Made by a program: the position numbers and the translations under genes. Below, in pieces: positions 45,601-53,223 of a stretch of DNA of 64,000 nucleotides. The DNA is from Clostridium_X cadaveris. GTDB lineage: Bacteria > Bacillota > Clostridia > Clostridiales > Clostridiaceae. Under the pieces are notes generated by a model that was not told where the DNA came from, searched no databases, and saw only the letters and a program-made list of their open reading frames with translations. The stretch lies in assembly GCF_039521325.1 (NCBI RefSeq), contig NZ_BAAACD010000005.1; one strand, written 5' to 3'. Position 1 is the first letter of the stretch, and every line of letters starts with the position of its first letter.

Positions 45601-46450
45601 CAATAATGAAAATATAAGTAAAAAAGGAAAAATAGTAAATGTTTCAACAGCTTTAAGAGTTAGGAAAGAGCCAAATACTTCATCAGAAGTTTTAGGATTT
45701 GTATATTCAGGCAGTATTGTAGATATAAAAGGTAAAACTGGAGAATGGTATAAGATTTCTTATGATGGTCAGGAGGCTTATGTTCATTCTGATTATGTGA
45801 AAGAAGTAAGTGGTGATGAAGTTACTGACAATAATAATCCAAGTGTAGTTATAAAGAAGAAGGGAAAAGTTGTAAATGTAGAATCAAGCTTAAGAGTAAG
45901 AGAAAAAGCATCTACTGACTCTCTAGTTGTAGGATATCTTTCACCAAATGAAACTTTTGATATATTAGATAAGGTTGGAGATTGGTATAAGATAAACTTT
46001 GATACTTATAGCACAAAGAAACAAGGATATGTCCATAAAGATTATGTAAAAGAGTTTGACGAAGTTGAAAGTGATAATGCTACTGGACGTGAAATAGTAG
46101 AATACGCTAAAAAATTCTTGGGAGTAGAATATGTTTGGGGAGGAACAACACCAAACGGATTTGACTGTTCAGGATTTACTCAATATGTGTATAAGCATTT
46201 TGGAATCGAAACAGGAAGAACTACATGGGATCAAATAAAAACAGGAAGAAGAGTTACAGTAAGTGCAGCTCAAGAAGGTGATTTAATCTTCTTTGGAGAT
46301 TATGATGACCCTATGAATCCAGTTCATGTAGGAATGTATATGGGAAATGGAGACGTAATTCATGCATCTTATGGTGCAAAAAAAATAAAGATAAGCAAAC
46401 TTGAGTATTTTGGCATGAATGTAATTCAAGCTAACAGATACATAAAGTAA
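42695..46450 (+). CDS. Bifunctional peptidoglycan hydrolase: Amidase_2, SH3 repeats, NlpC/P60
   Basis: A 1251-residue exported enzyme. After a signal peptide (about 1-23) lies an N-acetylmuramoyl-L-alanine amidase (Amidase_2, about 65-215) with zinc ligands His82, His192 and Cys200 (VIHDTDNR, THNDATGKICP). Three divergent SH3-like modules (about 245-470) and eight SH3_3 repeats (about 480-1130), each like GQVINVTSNLRIRS...GYIHGDYVK, are joined by Asn/Gly/Ser linkers. The C-terminal NlpC/P60 endopeptidase (about 1135-1251) has Cys1158 (DCSGF), His1211 (HVGMY) and His1223. It can thus cut both the amide bond and the stem peptide. The GTG start follows AGGGGGGG; the nearby ATG runs into a stop. 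Terminator follows. Confidence 0.9.
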   Translation: MKKAKIASLIVATTVMQNTVASAIPNDEANRKIDLDKFKGIEENAKTSKVSAVINGIPIKKMLIDMNYSKGVTISPKYIVIHDTDNRSFGAGAIANRNYFANHPNAQASAHFTVDDRNIVQVLEETWRGWHIGDRYPGVKPNRPEANNSNTIGIEITVNPDSNFDTAMKNAIELTKYLMFKHNIPASNVITHNDATGKICPRMMLEDRPTLWPTFKSAVGSSASNPSGPSDSNPESSGIFGAIKNVEAIVNTSVRESVYSGMGVSTGVTGNVYPNEKVKVNYFLNDWANITFNTASGGTKTGFINASKLNVSGLNRVNKQASIRNSGDVTVYKDLEGAVQDSLTPNRGVTLNYTFKEWSHISYVATNGSIKHGFVNSSLVKISDNDGDRGDGIINAINKNGTVVNTNSTKVYLNADENSDGIGFLYKNDNMRVNFSKGAWYNVTFTTADGSKKNGYIKSQFVSLESSLDDNYKPVGKGKVINVTSALRIRKGPGTTYDAIGWLYNDDNVEILGREGQWFKIKNNDTIGYCHEDYIKEVRQDDTEIVPENPLTGKGEVINVTSNLRIRSSTSTSSSVLGYLNNGDSFDILGKEGQWYQISHNGTQGYIYGDYVKVIEEGGNQNSGNDSSNNGGNENTTAQGKGQVINITSNLRIRSKASTDSEIIGYLNNGDTFDILGKEGQWYQISRNGTNGYIHGDYVKVIEEGGNQNPGSDSGNNGVNENNSVQSNGQVINVTSNLRIRSSASTSSSVLGYLNNGDSFNILGKEGQWYHISYNGIQGYIHGDYVKEIQGNAEDSGNGNSGNNGSSNENNSVAGKTGQVINVSTGLRMRSGAGTNYEVVGWLYEGDNFEILGKEDSWYKINKNGVNAYIHSDYVKILENGDGNQNNSGSGSNSGGETSKASKGNVINAPNGLRIREGAGTNYSVIGWLYDNDEVKIAEKSGQWYKIEAKGVTGYVHSDYIKTSTDEGSNNENISKKGKIVNVSTALRVRKEPNTSSEVLGFVYSGSIVDIKGKTGEWYKISYDGQEAYVHSDYVKEVSGDEVTDNNNPSVVIKKKGKVVNVESSLRVREKASTDSLVVGYLSPNETFDILDKVGDWYKINFDTYSTKKQGYVHKDYVKEFDEVESDNATGREIVEYAKKFLGVEYVWGGTTPNGFDCSGFTQYVYKHFGIETGRTTWDQIKTGRRVTVSAAQEGDLIFFGDYDDPMNPVHVGMYMGNGDVIHASYGAKKIKISKLEYFGMNVIQANRYIK
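44352..45057 (+). repeat. Near-identical SH3-encoding DNA repeats within the hydrolase gene
   Basis: Three consecutive SH3_3 units (about 44352-44540, 44616-44795, 44874-45057) share long almost identical DNA stretches, for example TTAGGAAAAGAAGGACAATG in each. The outer units of the array are much more diverged. This points to recent unit duplication or gene conversion in the middle of the array. Confidence 0.75.
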
Positions 46451-46453
46451 AGC

Positions 46454-46490
46454 AATAGCCTTGGGAGAAAATCCTAAGGCTATTTTTTTC
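46454..46490 (+). terminator. Terminator of the peptidoglycan hydrolase gene
   Basis: AATAGCCTT (46454-46462) pairs with AAGGCTATT (46476-46484), with GGA/TCC extending the stem, followed by TTTTT. Confidence 0.88.
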
Positions 46491-46552
46491 CCTTTTGCAA
46501 AAGATATTATTGCGAATACAATGCATTACACAAAAATTAACAATTAAAATAG

Positions 46553-46580
46553 TAGACAAATGAAAAAAAATGAATATAAT
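46553..46580 (+). promoter_or_regulatory. cadC-cadA promoter
   Basis: TAGACA (46553-46558) and TATAAT (46575-46580) are 16 bases apart; transcription would start near 46587, immediately before the operator palindrome. Confidence 0.7.
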
Positions 46581-46591
46581 AAAAGTATGAA

Positions 46592-46613
46592 CATATGAAT
46601 AATTGTTCATATG
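46592..46613. promoter_or_regulatory. ArsR/CadC-type operator palindrome
   Basis: A 22-bp near-perfect inverted repeat, ATATGAAT-AATT-GTTCATAT at its core, covers about +5 to +26 of the predicted transcript and ends a few bases before the ribosome binding site of the ArsR gene. ArsR-family repressors bind such AT-rich dyads in front of their own operons. Confidence 0.7.
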
Positions 46614-46627
46614 AATGGAGGTAAAAA

Positions 46628-46981
46628 ATGAAAGAAGTAGAAGTTTGTAATTGTACAACAATACATGATGATATAATAAATGACACCAAAGATAAACTGC
46701 CAACAGATGAGATTTTATGTGATTTATCGGACTTATTTAAAGTATTTGGAGATGGAACTAGAATAAAGATAATATGCGCTTTATTTCAACATGAAATGTG
46801 TGTATGTGATATAGCGGCACTTTTAAACATGAGTCAGTCAGCGGTTTCGCATCAGCTTAGAGTACTTAAAACTGCAAAGCTGGTAAATAACAGAAGAGAT
46901 GGCAAGGTTGTATACTATTCTCTAGCAGATGACCATGTTAAGAGAATTTTTGATCAAGGTTTAAGCCATGTATTAGAATAA
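46628..46981 (+). CDS. cadC: ArsR-family metal-responsive repressor (CadC type)
   Basis: A 117-residue winged-helix repressor. The N-terminal VCNC and the alpha-3 ELCVCD-like motif (EMCVCDIA) provide the four thiolates of the CadC Cd2+/Pb2+/Zn2+ site; the recognition helix is MSQSAVSHQLRVLKTAKLV and the wing carries RRDGKVVYY. Metal binding should release it from the upstream dyad and allow expression of itself and the P-type ATPase. GGAGGT precedes the ATG. The gap to the ATPase gene is 15 bases. Confidence 0.9.
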   Translation: MKEVEVCNCTTIHDDIINDTKDKLPTDEILCDLSDLFKVFGDGTRIKIICALFQHEMCVCDIAALLNMSQSAVSHQLRVLKTAKLVNNRRDGKVVYYSLADDHVKRIFDQGLSHVLE

Positions 46982-46996
46982 AAGGGAGGGAGCTCA

Positions 46997-49459
46997 GTGG
47001 ATAAAAATTTGAAAAAGCAATTTAATTTACAAGGCCTTCATTGTGCTAACTGTGCCAATAAGATAGAAGAGAAAATCTCTCATATATCTTGGGTAAAAGA
47101 TGTTGGCATAAATTTTGCAACTAAGACTTTAAGCTTAGAAGCTGAGAAAAATGTAAATACTGAAAGACTAGAAGAACTGCAGAACATTATAAATTCTGTA
47201 GAATCAGGAATTGTTCTTAAAGAAAAAAGGAAAGCTACGCCAGTAAAACCAAAAATGAAAACAGTGACAAAGGTTAATTCATCTGATTCAGCTAGTAGCA
47301 AAAAAATTTATCTTCTTCAAGGATTGAATTGTGCTGGTTGTGCTGCAAAGATAGAGGATAAAGTTGGAAGACTACCAATGGTAAAAGAAGCTTCCTTGGA
47401 TTTTGTATCAAAGAAATTAATAATAGATTTAAATGATAATAAAGAAGATATAGACAGTAAGGTTAAAAAAATTGTAAATGATTTGGAACCTGATGTAGCA
47501 GTTAAAGAATTATCATTAGATATGTCAAGATCAGCATATGTGTTAAATGGACAGGAAGTTATAGGTGGTTCTGTTATTTCAAATGAAAATCATGGAGAGG
47601 AACTTTCCGAGAAGCATGGGGACATATCAAAAGAAGATAAGATAAAATTCATAGTAGGATCTATGTTCTTTATATCCGCATTTATAGTAAAAGATATAGA
47701 GTGGCTTAAAGTTGGACTATTCCTTATAAGTTATATATTGGTAGGTGGTCATGTTGTTATGAGAGCTGCTAAGAATATATTAAAAGGACAAGTATTTGAT
47801 GAGAATTTCTTAATGGCTATAGCTACTATAGGAGCATTTACTATAAAAGAATATCCAGAAGCTGTTGCTGTTATGATATTTTATCAAATAGGAGAACTGT
47901 TCCAAGATGCAGCAGTAAGCCGTTCAAGAAAATCTATAGGGGATTTGATGAATATAAGACCTGATTCAGCAACTATAAAAGTTGGGGATGAAGAGAAAGT
48001 AGTAGATCCAGAGCAGGTTAATATAAATGATATAATCATAGTGAAACCAGGAGAAAAAATTCCTTTAGATGGAAAGATAATTTCAGGGGAGGCTCAGATA
48101 GATACGTCAGCCTTAACAGGAGAATCTGTTCCAAGAAAAGTATCTGTAGGGGATGAAGTATTAGGTGGATGTATAAATACCAATGGAGTATTAAATATAG
48201 AAGTCACAAAGATATTTGGAGAATCAACTATTGCTAAAATATTAGATTTAGTAGAAAATGCAGGTGCAAAGAAAGCGCCGACAGAAAAATTTATAACCAA
48301 GTTTGCTAGATATTACACTCCTATAGTTGTAATTTTAGCATTAGCATTAGCCATAATTCCTCCAATTTTAAATGGGGGACAGGATATTCAACAGTGGGTG
48401 TATAGAGGATTAGCTTTTTTAGTAGTTTCATGTCCTTGTGCATTAGTAGTATCTATTCCTTTAGGGTTCTTTGGAGGTATAGGGGCTGCGTCTAAAAATG
48501 GAATCCTTGTAAAAGGTGGAAACTATTTAGAAGCCTTAAATAATGTTGATACTGTAGTCTTTGATAAAACTGGAACTCTTACAAAAGGGGTATTTAAAGT
48601 TACAAAGGTTCATAATGAAAGCTGGATAAATAAAGATGATTTAATTTACTATGCAGCTTACGGCGAAAGTTATTCTAATCATCCAATAGGAAAATCTATC
48701 ATAAATGCTTATGGGAATGATATTGACAAAAATAAAGTATCCGAGTTAAAAGAAATAGCAGGGCATGGACTTCAAGTCAATATTGATGGAAAGATTGTAC
48801 TTTTAGGAAATAGCAGGCTTATGGAGAGGGAAAGTATAACTCACCCTGTAGCAAAAGAAATTGGAACTATTGTACATGTCGCTATAGAAAAAAGATATGC
48901 TGGATATATAGTAATATCTGATGAAATAAAGGAAGATTCTAAAACTGCTATAGAGCTTTTAAAGAAGGCAGGAGTAAAGAATACTATTATGCTTACGGGC
49001 GATAATGAAGCAATAGCAAAAGCGGTATCAGATGAAATTGGTCTGGATAAATATTACAGTCAGCTTTTGCCTCAAGATAAGGTTGAAAGACTTGAAGATA
49101 TTGATAAAACAAAAGAAGGTAAGATGATATTCGTAGGAGATGGAATAAATGATGCTCCAGTGCTTGCAAGAGCAGATATAGGGATAGCCATGGGAGGAAT
49201 AGGTTCAGATGCTGCAATAGAAGCTGCTGATGTTGTTATAATGACAGATGAACCTTCTAAAATAGCTCAAGCTATAAAAATTGCAAAAGCAACCCAAAAG
49301 ATAGTGTGGCAGAATATAACTATCGCTTTAGTCATAAAGGTTGCAATATTAATTTTAGTAGCAATGGGATTAGGAAATATGTGGGAAGCTGTCTTTGGAG
49401 ATGTAGGTGTAGCACTTATAGCAATAGTAAACTCTGCAAGAGTTTTAAAATTGAAATAG
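46997..49459 (+). CDS. cadA: Cadmium/zinc/lead-exporting P1B-type ATPase
   Basis: An 820-residue heavy-metal pump. Two N-terminal HMA domains carry GLHCANC and GLNCAGC (about 14-20 and 108-114), followed by eight predicted helices. The TM6 motif is CPC at 479-481, the phosphorylation site DKTGTLTKG has Asp523, and it also has SNHPIGKSI (HP motif) and GDGINDAPVLARADIGIAMG. These features plus the CadC partner indicate Cd2+/Zn2+/Pb2+ export rather than copper, though metal choice is by family. A poorly conserved linker of about 30 residues joins the HMA domains. The start is GTG after AGGGAGGGAG. Expression should be induced by metal through CadC. Confidence 0.9.
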   Translation: MDKNLKKQFNLQGLHCANCANKIEEKISHISWVKDVGINFATKTLSLEAEKNVNTERLEELQNIINSVESGIVLKEKRKATPVKPKMKTVTKVNSSDSASSKKIYLLQGLNCAGCAAKIEDKVGRLPMVKEASLDFVSKKLIIDLNDNKEDIDSKVKKIVNDLEPDVAVKELSLDMSRSAYVLNGQEVIGGSVISNENHGEELSEKHGDISKEDKIKFIVGSMFFISAFIVKDIEWLKVGLFLISYILVGGHVVMRAAKNILKGQVFDENFLMAIATIGAFTIKEYPEAVAVMIFYQIGELFQDAAVSRSRKSIGDLMNIRPDSATIKVGDEEKVVDPEQVNINDIIIVKPGEKIPLDGKIISGEAQIDTSALTGESVPRKVSVGDEVLGGCINTNGVLNIEVTKIFGESTIAKILDLVENAGAKKAPTEKFITKFARYYTPIVVILALALAIIPPILNGGQDIQQWVYRGLAFLVVSCPCALVVSIPLGFFGGIGAASKNGILVKGGNYLEALNNVDTVVFDKTGTLTKGVFKVTKVHNESWINKDDLIYYAAYGESYSNHPIGKSIINAYGNDIDKNKVSELKEIAGHGLQVNIDGKIVLLGNSRLMERESITHPVAKEIGTIVHVAIEKRYAGYIVISDEIKEDSKTAIELLKKAGVKNTIMLTGDNEAIAKAVSDEIGLDKYYSQLLPQDKVERLEDIDKTKEGKMIFVGDGINDAPVLARADIGIAMGGIGSDAAIEAADVVIMTDEPSKIAQAIKIAKATQKIVWQNITIALVIKVAILILVAMGLGNMWEAVFGDVGVALIAIVNSARVLKLK

Positions 49460-49469
49460 CAAATTTTTA

Positions 49470-49507
49470 ATTAGATCTAGAATAAAATCATTCTAGATCT
49501 AATTTTC
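49470..49507 (+). terminator. Terminator of cadC-cadA
   Basis: ATTAGATCTAGAAT (49470-49483) pairs perfectly with ATTCTAGATCTAAT (49490-49503), followed by TTTT. Confidence 0.82.
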
Positions 49508-49519
49508 ATATAGAAATAG

Positions 49520-49548
49520 TTGACAATAAATAAAAGGTATGATATATT
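49520..49548 (+). promoter_or_regulatory. Promoter of the nfeD-floA operon
   Basis: TTGACA (49520-49525) lies 17 bases from TATATT (49543-49548). Transcription would begin near 49555, about 100 bases before the NfeD start. Confidence 0.7.
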
Positions 49549-49660
49549 ATATTAAAAGGTATTTAATAACCTTTATTAAAACATTAAATTTTATATAAAA
49601 TATAGTAAATTAATGCAAAAAATAGTATTATATTAAGTAAGATATAAAGGAGGTGATGGT

Positions 49661-50182
49661 ATGTTTATGACGACATTAGCTAATATTACTATGGCTAGCG
49701 GAATTTTACTTATCTTAGGACTAATATTGGTCATAGTAGAAATGTGTATACCGGGTTTTGGTGTACCAGGTATATCAGGAGCAATTCTCCTTATCATAGG
49801 CATAATATTAACAGCAGAAAGTGCTGCGCAGGCTTTAATTTTAGGGACAATCATATTAGTAATATTAAGTGTGGCGCTTGGTGTAGTAATATATCTTGTA
49901 TCAAAAGGCAAGCTTAAAGGAATTATACTAAAGGACAAACTTGACAAAGTAAGCGGTTATTCAAGCACTGAGAATCTAGACTATTTCCTAGGAAAAGAAG
50001 GTATTACATTGACTGTTCTAAGACCATCAGGGACTGCAGATTTTGATGGCGAAAAATTAGATGTAGTCTCTGAGTGTGAATATTTGGAAAAAGGAACTAG
50101 CATAAAAGTTATAAAAATAGACGGAAGAAAAGTTTTAGTTAGATCTACACAAAATATAGAGTATCAGACTCAAAATAAATAA
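49661..50182 (+). CDS. Short NfeD-family membrane protein
   Basis: A 173-residue protein with three or four membrane helices (about 8-85), including GILLILGLILVIVEMCIPGF and PGISGAILLIIG, and a C-terminal OB-fold NfeD domain (about 105-170) with GKEGITLTVLRPSGTADFDG and the final VLVRS. It is the short NfeD class without a protease domain, typically paired with flotillins to organise membrane microdomains. AAGGAGGTGAT precedes the start. The flotillin gene follows 21 bases after the stop. Confidence 0.87.
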   Translation: MFMTTLANITMASGILLILGLILVIVEMCIPGFGVPGISGAILLIIGIILTAESAAQALILGTIILVILSVALGVVIYLVSKGKLKGIILKDKLDKVSGYSSTENLDYFLGKEGITLTVLRPSGTADFDGEKLDVVSECEYLEKGTSIKVIKIDGRKVLVRSTQNIEYQTQNK

Positions 50183-50203
50183 TAGAAAGAGAGATGAATA
50201 TTT

Positions 50204-51190
50204 ATGTCAGGAATTATGGGGACAGCAACAATTTTAATATTAGTCATAGTAGTACTAGTATTATTCTTCACTTTTGTTCCAGTAGGACTTTGGATTTCAG
50301 CATCAGCAGCTGGAGTAAAAGTTGGTATTTTTAATTTAGTAGGTATGAGACTTAGAAGAGTTATACCTAGCAGAATAGTGTTACCTCTTATAAAATCCAC
50401 AAAAGCAGGAATGCATTTAAATGTTAACCAGCTTGAAGCTCACTATTTAGCAGGTGGTAATGTTGACAAAGTAGTAGATGCGCTTATAGCAGCGCAAAGA
50501 GCAAATATACAACTTCCATTTGAGAAAGCTGCAGCTATTGATTTAGCTGGTAGAGATGTATTAGAAGCAGTTAAAATGAGTGTAAATCCTAAGGTTATAG
50601 AAACTCCAAAAGTTTCAGCTGTTTCAAAAGACGGTATAGAATTATTGGTTAAAGCTAGAGTTACAGTAAGAGCAAATCTAGAAAGATTAGTAGGTGGAGC
50701 TGGAGAATCAACTATATTAGCCAGAGTTGGAGAAGGTATAGTAACAACAGTTGGTAGTTCAGGATCTCATAAACAGGTTTTAGAGAATCCAGATACTATA
50801 TCAAAAGTTGTTTTATCAAAGGGATTGGATGCAGGAACAGCATTTGAGATTCTTTCTATAGATATAGCTGATATAGATGTAGGAAGAAATATAGGAGCTC
50901 AACTTCAAACACTTCAAGCAGAAGCAGATAAAAACATAGCTCAAGCTAAAGCAGAAGAAAGAAGAGCTATGGCTGTTGCTAAAGAACAGGAAATGAAGGC
51001 TGCAGTTGTTGAAGCAGAAGCAGAAATTCCAAGAGCTATGGCGTATGCTTTAAAAGAAGGAAAGCTTGGAATAATGGATTATTATGATATGCAGAATATA
51101 ATAGCAGATACTAAAATGAGAAATTCTATTTCCTCAACAGGTCAATCAACATCTATAATAGGTGGAAACGACGATAAGAGTGGTAAATAA
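50204..51190 (+). CDS. floA: Flotillin-like protein FloA
   Basis: A 328-residue SPFH/band-7 protein. An N-terminal membrane-embedded segment (about 5-45) is followed by the SPFH core, including GMRLRRVIPSRIV, ARVTVRANLERLVGGAGE, VGEGIVTTVGSS and LSIDIADIDVGRNIG, and a C-terminal Ala/Glu/Lys-rich coiled coil (about 240-290, KAEERRAMAVAKEQEMKAAV). FloA proteins scaffold membrane microdomains in Firmicutes. Length and motifs match the family. It lies between the NfeD gene and a small partner gene (3-base gap), one operon. Confidence 0.92.
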   Translation: MSGIMGTATILILVIVVLVLFFTFVPVGLWISASAAGVKVGIFNLVGMRLRRVIPSRIVLPLIKSTKAGMHLNVNQLEAHYLAGGNVDKVVDALIAAQRANIQLPFEKAAAIDLAGRDVLEAVKMSVNPKVIETPKVSAVSKDGIELLVKARVTVRANLERLVGGAGESTILARVGEGIVTTVGSSGSHKQVLENPDTISKVVLSKGLDAGTAFEILSIDIADIDVGRNIGAQLQTLQAEADKNIAQAKAEERRAMAVAKEQEMKAAVVEAEAEIPRAMAYALKEGKLGIMDYYDMQNIIADTKMRNSISSTGQSTSIIGGNDDKSGK

Positions 51191-51193
51191 TAT

Positions 51194-51616
51194 ATGGGAA
51201 TGGGATTAGGAGATATATTTAAAGCTATAGTTGAGGAACTAGGAGAAGATGCCTTAGGTTCTGCTACCCAAATGCTTTTTGATAAAAAGAAAGATAAATT
51301 TCCTATTCCTATCAAAAAACCGTTTTGGGAAGAAGGTAAATCTGAACCTGAAGTAAAACCAAATAGAAAAATTCAAAATCAAAATAAGAAAAATAAAAAA
51401 TCTGTTGAAAATGACAATAAGGCTGAAACATCGAATAAAAATGAAACTAAAAATAATGAAAAATCATTAGAGGCTCAGTTATCTAAACTTAAAGAAAAAG
51501 AATCTTCTTATGAATATTTGGAATCTATAGATAAGGAAGAACTAAAACGAGGTATAATAATGTCTGAGATTTTAGGAAAACCTAGATGTAAGCAGCGAAT
51601 TAGAAAAAGATTTTAA
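51194..51616 (+). CDS. Small conserved-looking protein of the nfeD-floA operon
   Basis: A 140-residue soluble protein. The N-terminus MGMGLGDIFKAIVEELG and the C-terminus IIMSEILGKPRCKQRIRKRF are ordered and hydrophobic or basic, while the middle (about 45-105) is Lys/Asn/Glu-rich and probably disordered. No domain with known function is recognised. It starts three bases after the floA stop, so it is translated with it and may bind the flotillin or the membrane. An A+T-rich site only weakly resembles a ribosome binding site, suggesting coupling. Confidence 0.7.
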   Translation: MGMGLGDIFKAIVEELGEDALGSATQMLFDKKKDKFPIPIKKPFWEEGKSEPEVKPNRKIQNQNKKNKKSVENDNKAETSNKNETKNNEKSLEAQLSKLKEKESSYEYLESIDKEELKRGIIMSEILGKPRCKQRIRKRF

Positions 51617-51622
51617 AATTAC

Positions 51623-51656
51623 AAAGTCTATGGATGAAAATCCATAGGCTTTAATA
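51623..51656 (+). terminator. Terminator of the nfeD-floA operon
   Basis: AAAGTCTATGGA (51623-51634) pairs with TCCATAGGCTTT (51641-51652), one G-U pair. The trailing sequence is T-rich but not a pure run. Confidence 0.65.
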
Positions 51657-51697
51657 TTTATTGTAAAGATAATTAAATTATAAAGAAGTAATTGCCA

Positions 51698-51836
51698 TTG
51701 ACAAAATGTGAATTTATAAATATAATAATTTGTGTTTGAAAATTCCAGGTAGTAATTTATGTAACGTAGGATTATTTTTCACCAGTTAAGAAGCTTGAGT
51801 ATGATATAGGGTTGTGTCATACTCAAGCTTTTTTTT
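51698..51836 (+). ncRNA. Candidate small RNA with consensus promoter and terminator
   Basis: A perfect TTGACA-N17-TATAAT promoter (51698-51726) points into a gap with no gene on this strand. About 105 bases after the expected start near 51733, AAGCTTGAGTATGA (51791-51804) pairs perfectly with its complement at 51817-51830 and is followed by TTTTTT. The only ATG behind a site (AGGTAG, ATG near 51760) runs straight into TAA, so no peptide is evident. A stand-alone regulatory RNA is the simplest reading; no known family is recognised. Confidence 0.6.
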
Positions 51837-51841
51837 ATAAA

Positions 51842-52573
51842 TTATCTATTGTTCATAACTGTATATAGTTTATCAGGATAGTTAGTGATTATAGAATTTA
51901 TTTTTAAATCTAAAAGTGCATTCATGTGAATTTCATGATTTACTGTGTAGGTATTTATCATTATTCCCTTATCTTGTATCCTTTTAGTAAGCTGTGGGTC
52001 TAAAAGAGAAAAATATTGAGGATGTAAAGCATCAGCTCCAAGTTTCTTACAATATTCTTCTATGTCCACAAAAGTTCCTTCATATAAAAGTCCAGTTTTT
52101 ATGCTACTGTCTATTTCCTTACATTTCATCATTGAGAAATGGTTAAAGGAAGATAATATAATAGAATCTTTTAAATCATATTTATATATAAGATCTATAA
52201 CTTTTTTTTCAATGCCTTCATAAGGAAAAAGTCCATTTTTTAGTTCTAGATTTAAAAAGATATTATTTTTTTTGGCTAACTTTAAAAGGTCTTCAAGAGT
52301 TGGAATTTTTTCGCCGATAAAATTAGGAGAAAATTTTATTCCAAAATCAAAATTCAAAAGTTCCTCATATGTATAATTTTTTAGTAATCCTGTACCAGTA
52401 GAAGTTCTATCTAACAATTCATCATGGCATATGACTAAGACACCATCTTTAGACACTTGTACATCTGTCTCTATGCCATCGCAATGAGCATTGATTGCTT
52501 CTTTAAAAGCTAACATGGTATTTTCAGGATACATTCCACTAAATCCCCTATGGGCAATATTTAAAGTTTTCAT
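51842..52573 (-). CDS. Glycerophosphodiester phosphodiesterase
   Basis: A 243-residue GDPD-family enzyme that splits glycerophosphodiesters into glycerol 3-phosphate and an alcohol. It has the catalytic HRGFSGMYPENTMLAF, GIETDVQVSKDGVLVICHD with Glu, Asp and His ligands, then LNLELK and the C-terminal INTYTVN. There is no signal peptide, so it is cytoplasmic, unlike some periplasmic GlpQ proteins. AAAGGAG precedes the ATG on the minus strand. It is monocistronic; its stop codon abuts the terminator of the plus-strand candidate small RNA. Confidence 0.9.
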   Translation of the reverse strand: MKTLNIAHRGFSGMYPENTMLAFKEAINAHCDGIETDVQVSKDGVLVICHDELLDRTSTGTGLLKNYTYEELLNFDFGIKFSPNFIGEKIPTLEDLLKLAKKNNIFLNLELKNGLFPYEGIEKKVIDLIYKYDLKDSIILSSFNHFSMMKCKEIDSSIKTGLLYEGTFVDIEEYCKKLGADALHPQYFSLLDPQLTKRIQDKGIMINTYTVNHEIHMNALLDLKINSIITNYPDKLYTVMNNR

Positions 52574-52665
52574 ATTTTAATCTCCTTTACATGTAACGAT
52601 ATGATATAATATAATTATAAAACAACTAATAGAAAAGATAAAATATAAAGAAAGGAAATTTTTTT

Positions 52666-52944
52666 ATGAATCAAATAGTACAGCCGATTATTAGGATAGG
52701 CTTATTTTTGCTGATAGCATGGATTGTATTTCCTCTTATAGGATTTGTTTTTCAAATAGTATTAGCGTTAGTATTAGCGTTTCTATTATATAAGTTCATA
52801 AGGAATCTATTAAAAAAACCAAATTTAAACAAAAATAGTAAAGCTAAAAATAAAAACGTCTATAACTCGGAAAATCAAAATGTAGATAATGATTTTAATG
52901 ATGATAAAAAAGTAATAGATGTAGATTACAAAGATGTAGAATAA
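52666..52944 (+). CDS. Small two-helix membrane protein
   Basis: A 92-residue hypothetical protein. Residues about 5-48 are two closely spaced hydrophobic segments separated by a Gly/Phe turn, followed by a Lys/Asn-rich tail and an acidic end (DDKKVIDVDYKDVE). No domain is recognised. AGAAAGGAAA gives an acceptable start, and the gene has its own terminator, which supports it being real. It is divergent from the phosphodiesterase gene. Confidence 0.65.
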   Translation: MNQIVQPIIRIGLFLLIAWIVFPLIGFVFQIVLALVLAFLLYKFIRNLLKKPNLNKNSKAKNKNVYNSENQNVDNDFNDDKKVIDVDYKDVE

Positions 52945-52964
52945 TTTCAAATTATTTGTCAATT

Positions 52965-52994
52965 AGCATGGTTTGTTTAAGCCATGCTTTTTTA
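52965..52994 (+). terminator. Terminator of the small membrane protein gene
   Basis: AGCATGG (52965-52971) pairs with CCATGCT (52982-52988), followed by TTTTTA. Confidence 0.8.
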
Positions 52995-53223
52995 GTATAA
53001 ATTGCTTCAAAATATAATATAAATATTAAATTAATCTATTATTGCTATAATAAATTTTACTAAATCGGTTGAAAATATAGGTAAATAACTAGTATAATTA
53101 AATAGTTAAGTAATTAAATTGATTAAATAGTTAAATAATAAACAAATTTTTGTTAACAATTGATGCAAGTAAATATATAATAATAAGTTATATATTTTAA
53201 TGTAATGAAGATGAGGTGTGGAA

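Noticed and set aside
44352..46070. Regular repeats considered as a CRISPR array or DNA tandem repeat element
   Set aside because: The period is about 190-260 bases, in frame, and encodes SH3 domains; no short direct repeats with unique spacers.
46431..46703. A 90-codon minus-strand frame across the cadC promoter
   Set aside because: It covers a terminator, promoter and operator as well as the start of cadC, and the peptide is low-complexity.
49633..49947. A 104-codon minus-strand frame opposite the NfeD gene
   Set aside because: Antisense to a convincing membrane protein gene; hydrophobic composition follows from the complementary strand, and there is no start site.
53150..53159. TTGTTAACAA as a Rex operator in front of rex
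   Set aside because: The half-sites overlap and lack the four-base spacer of a true Rex site, so I mention it only as a weak possibility under rex.
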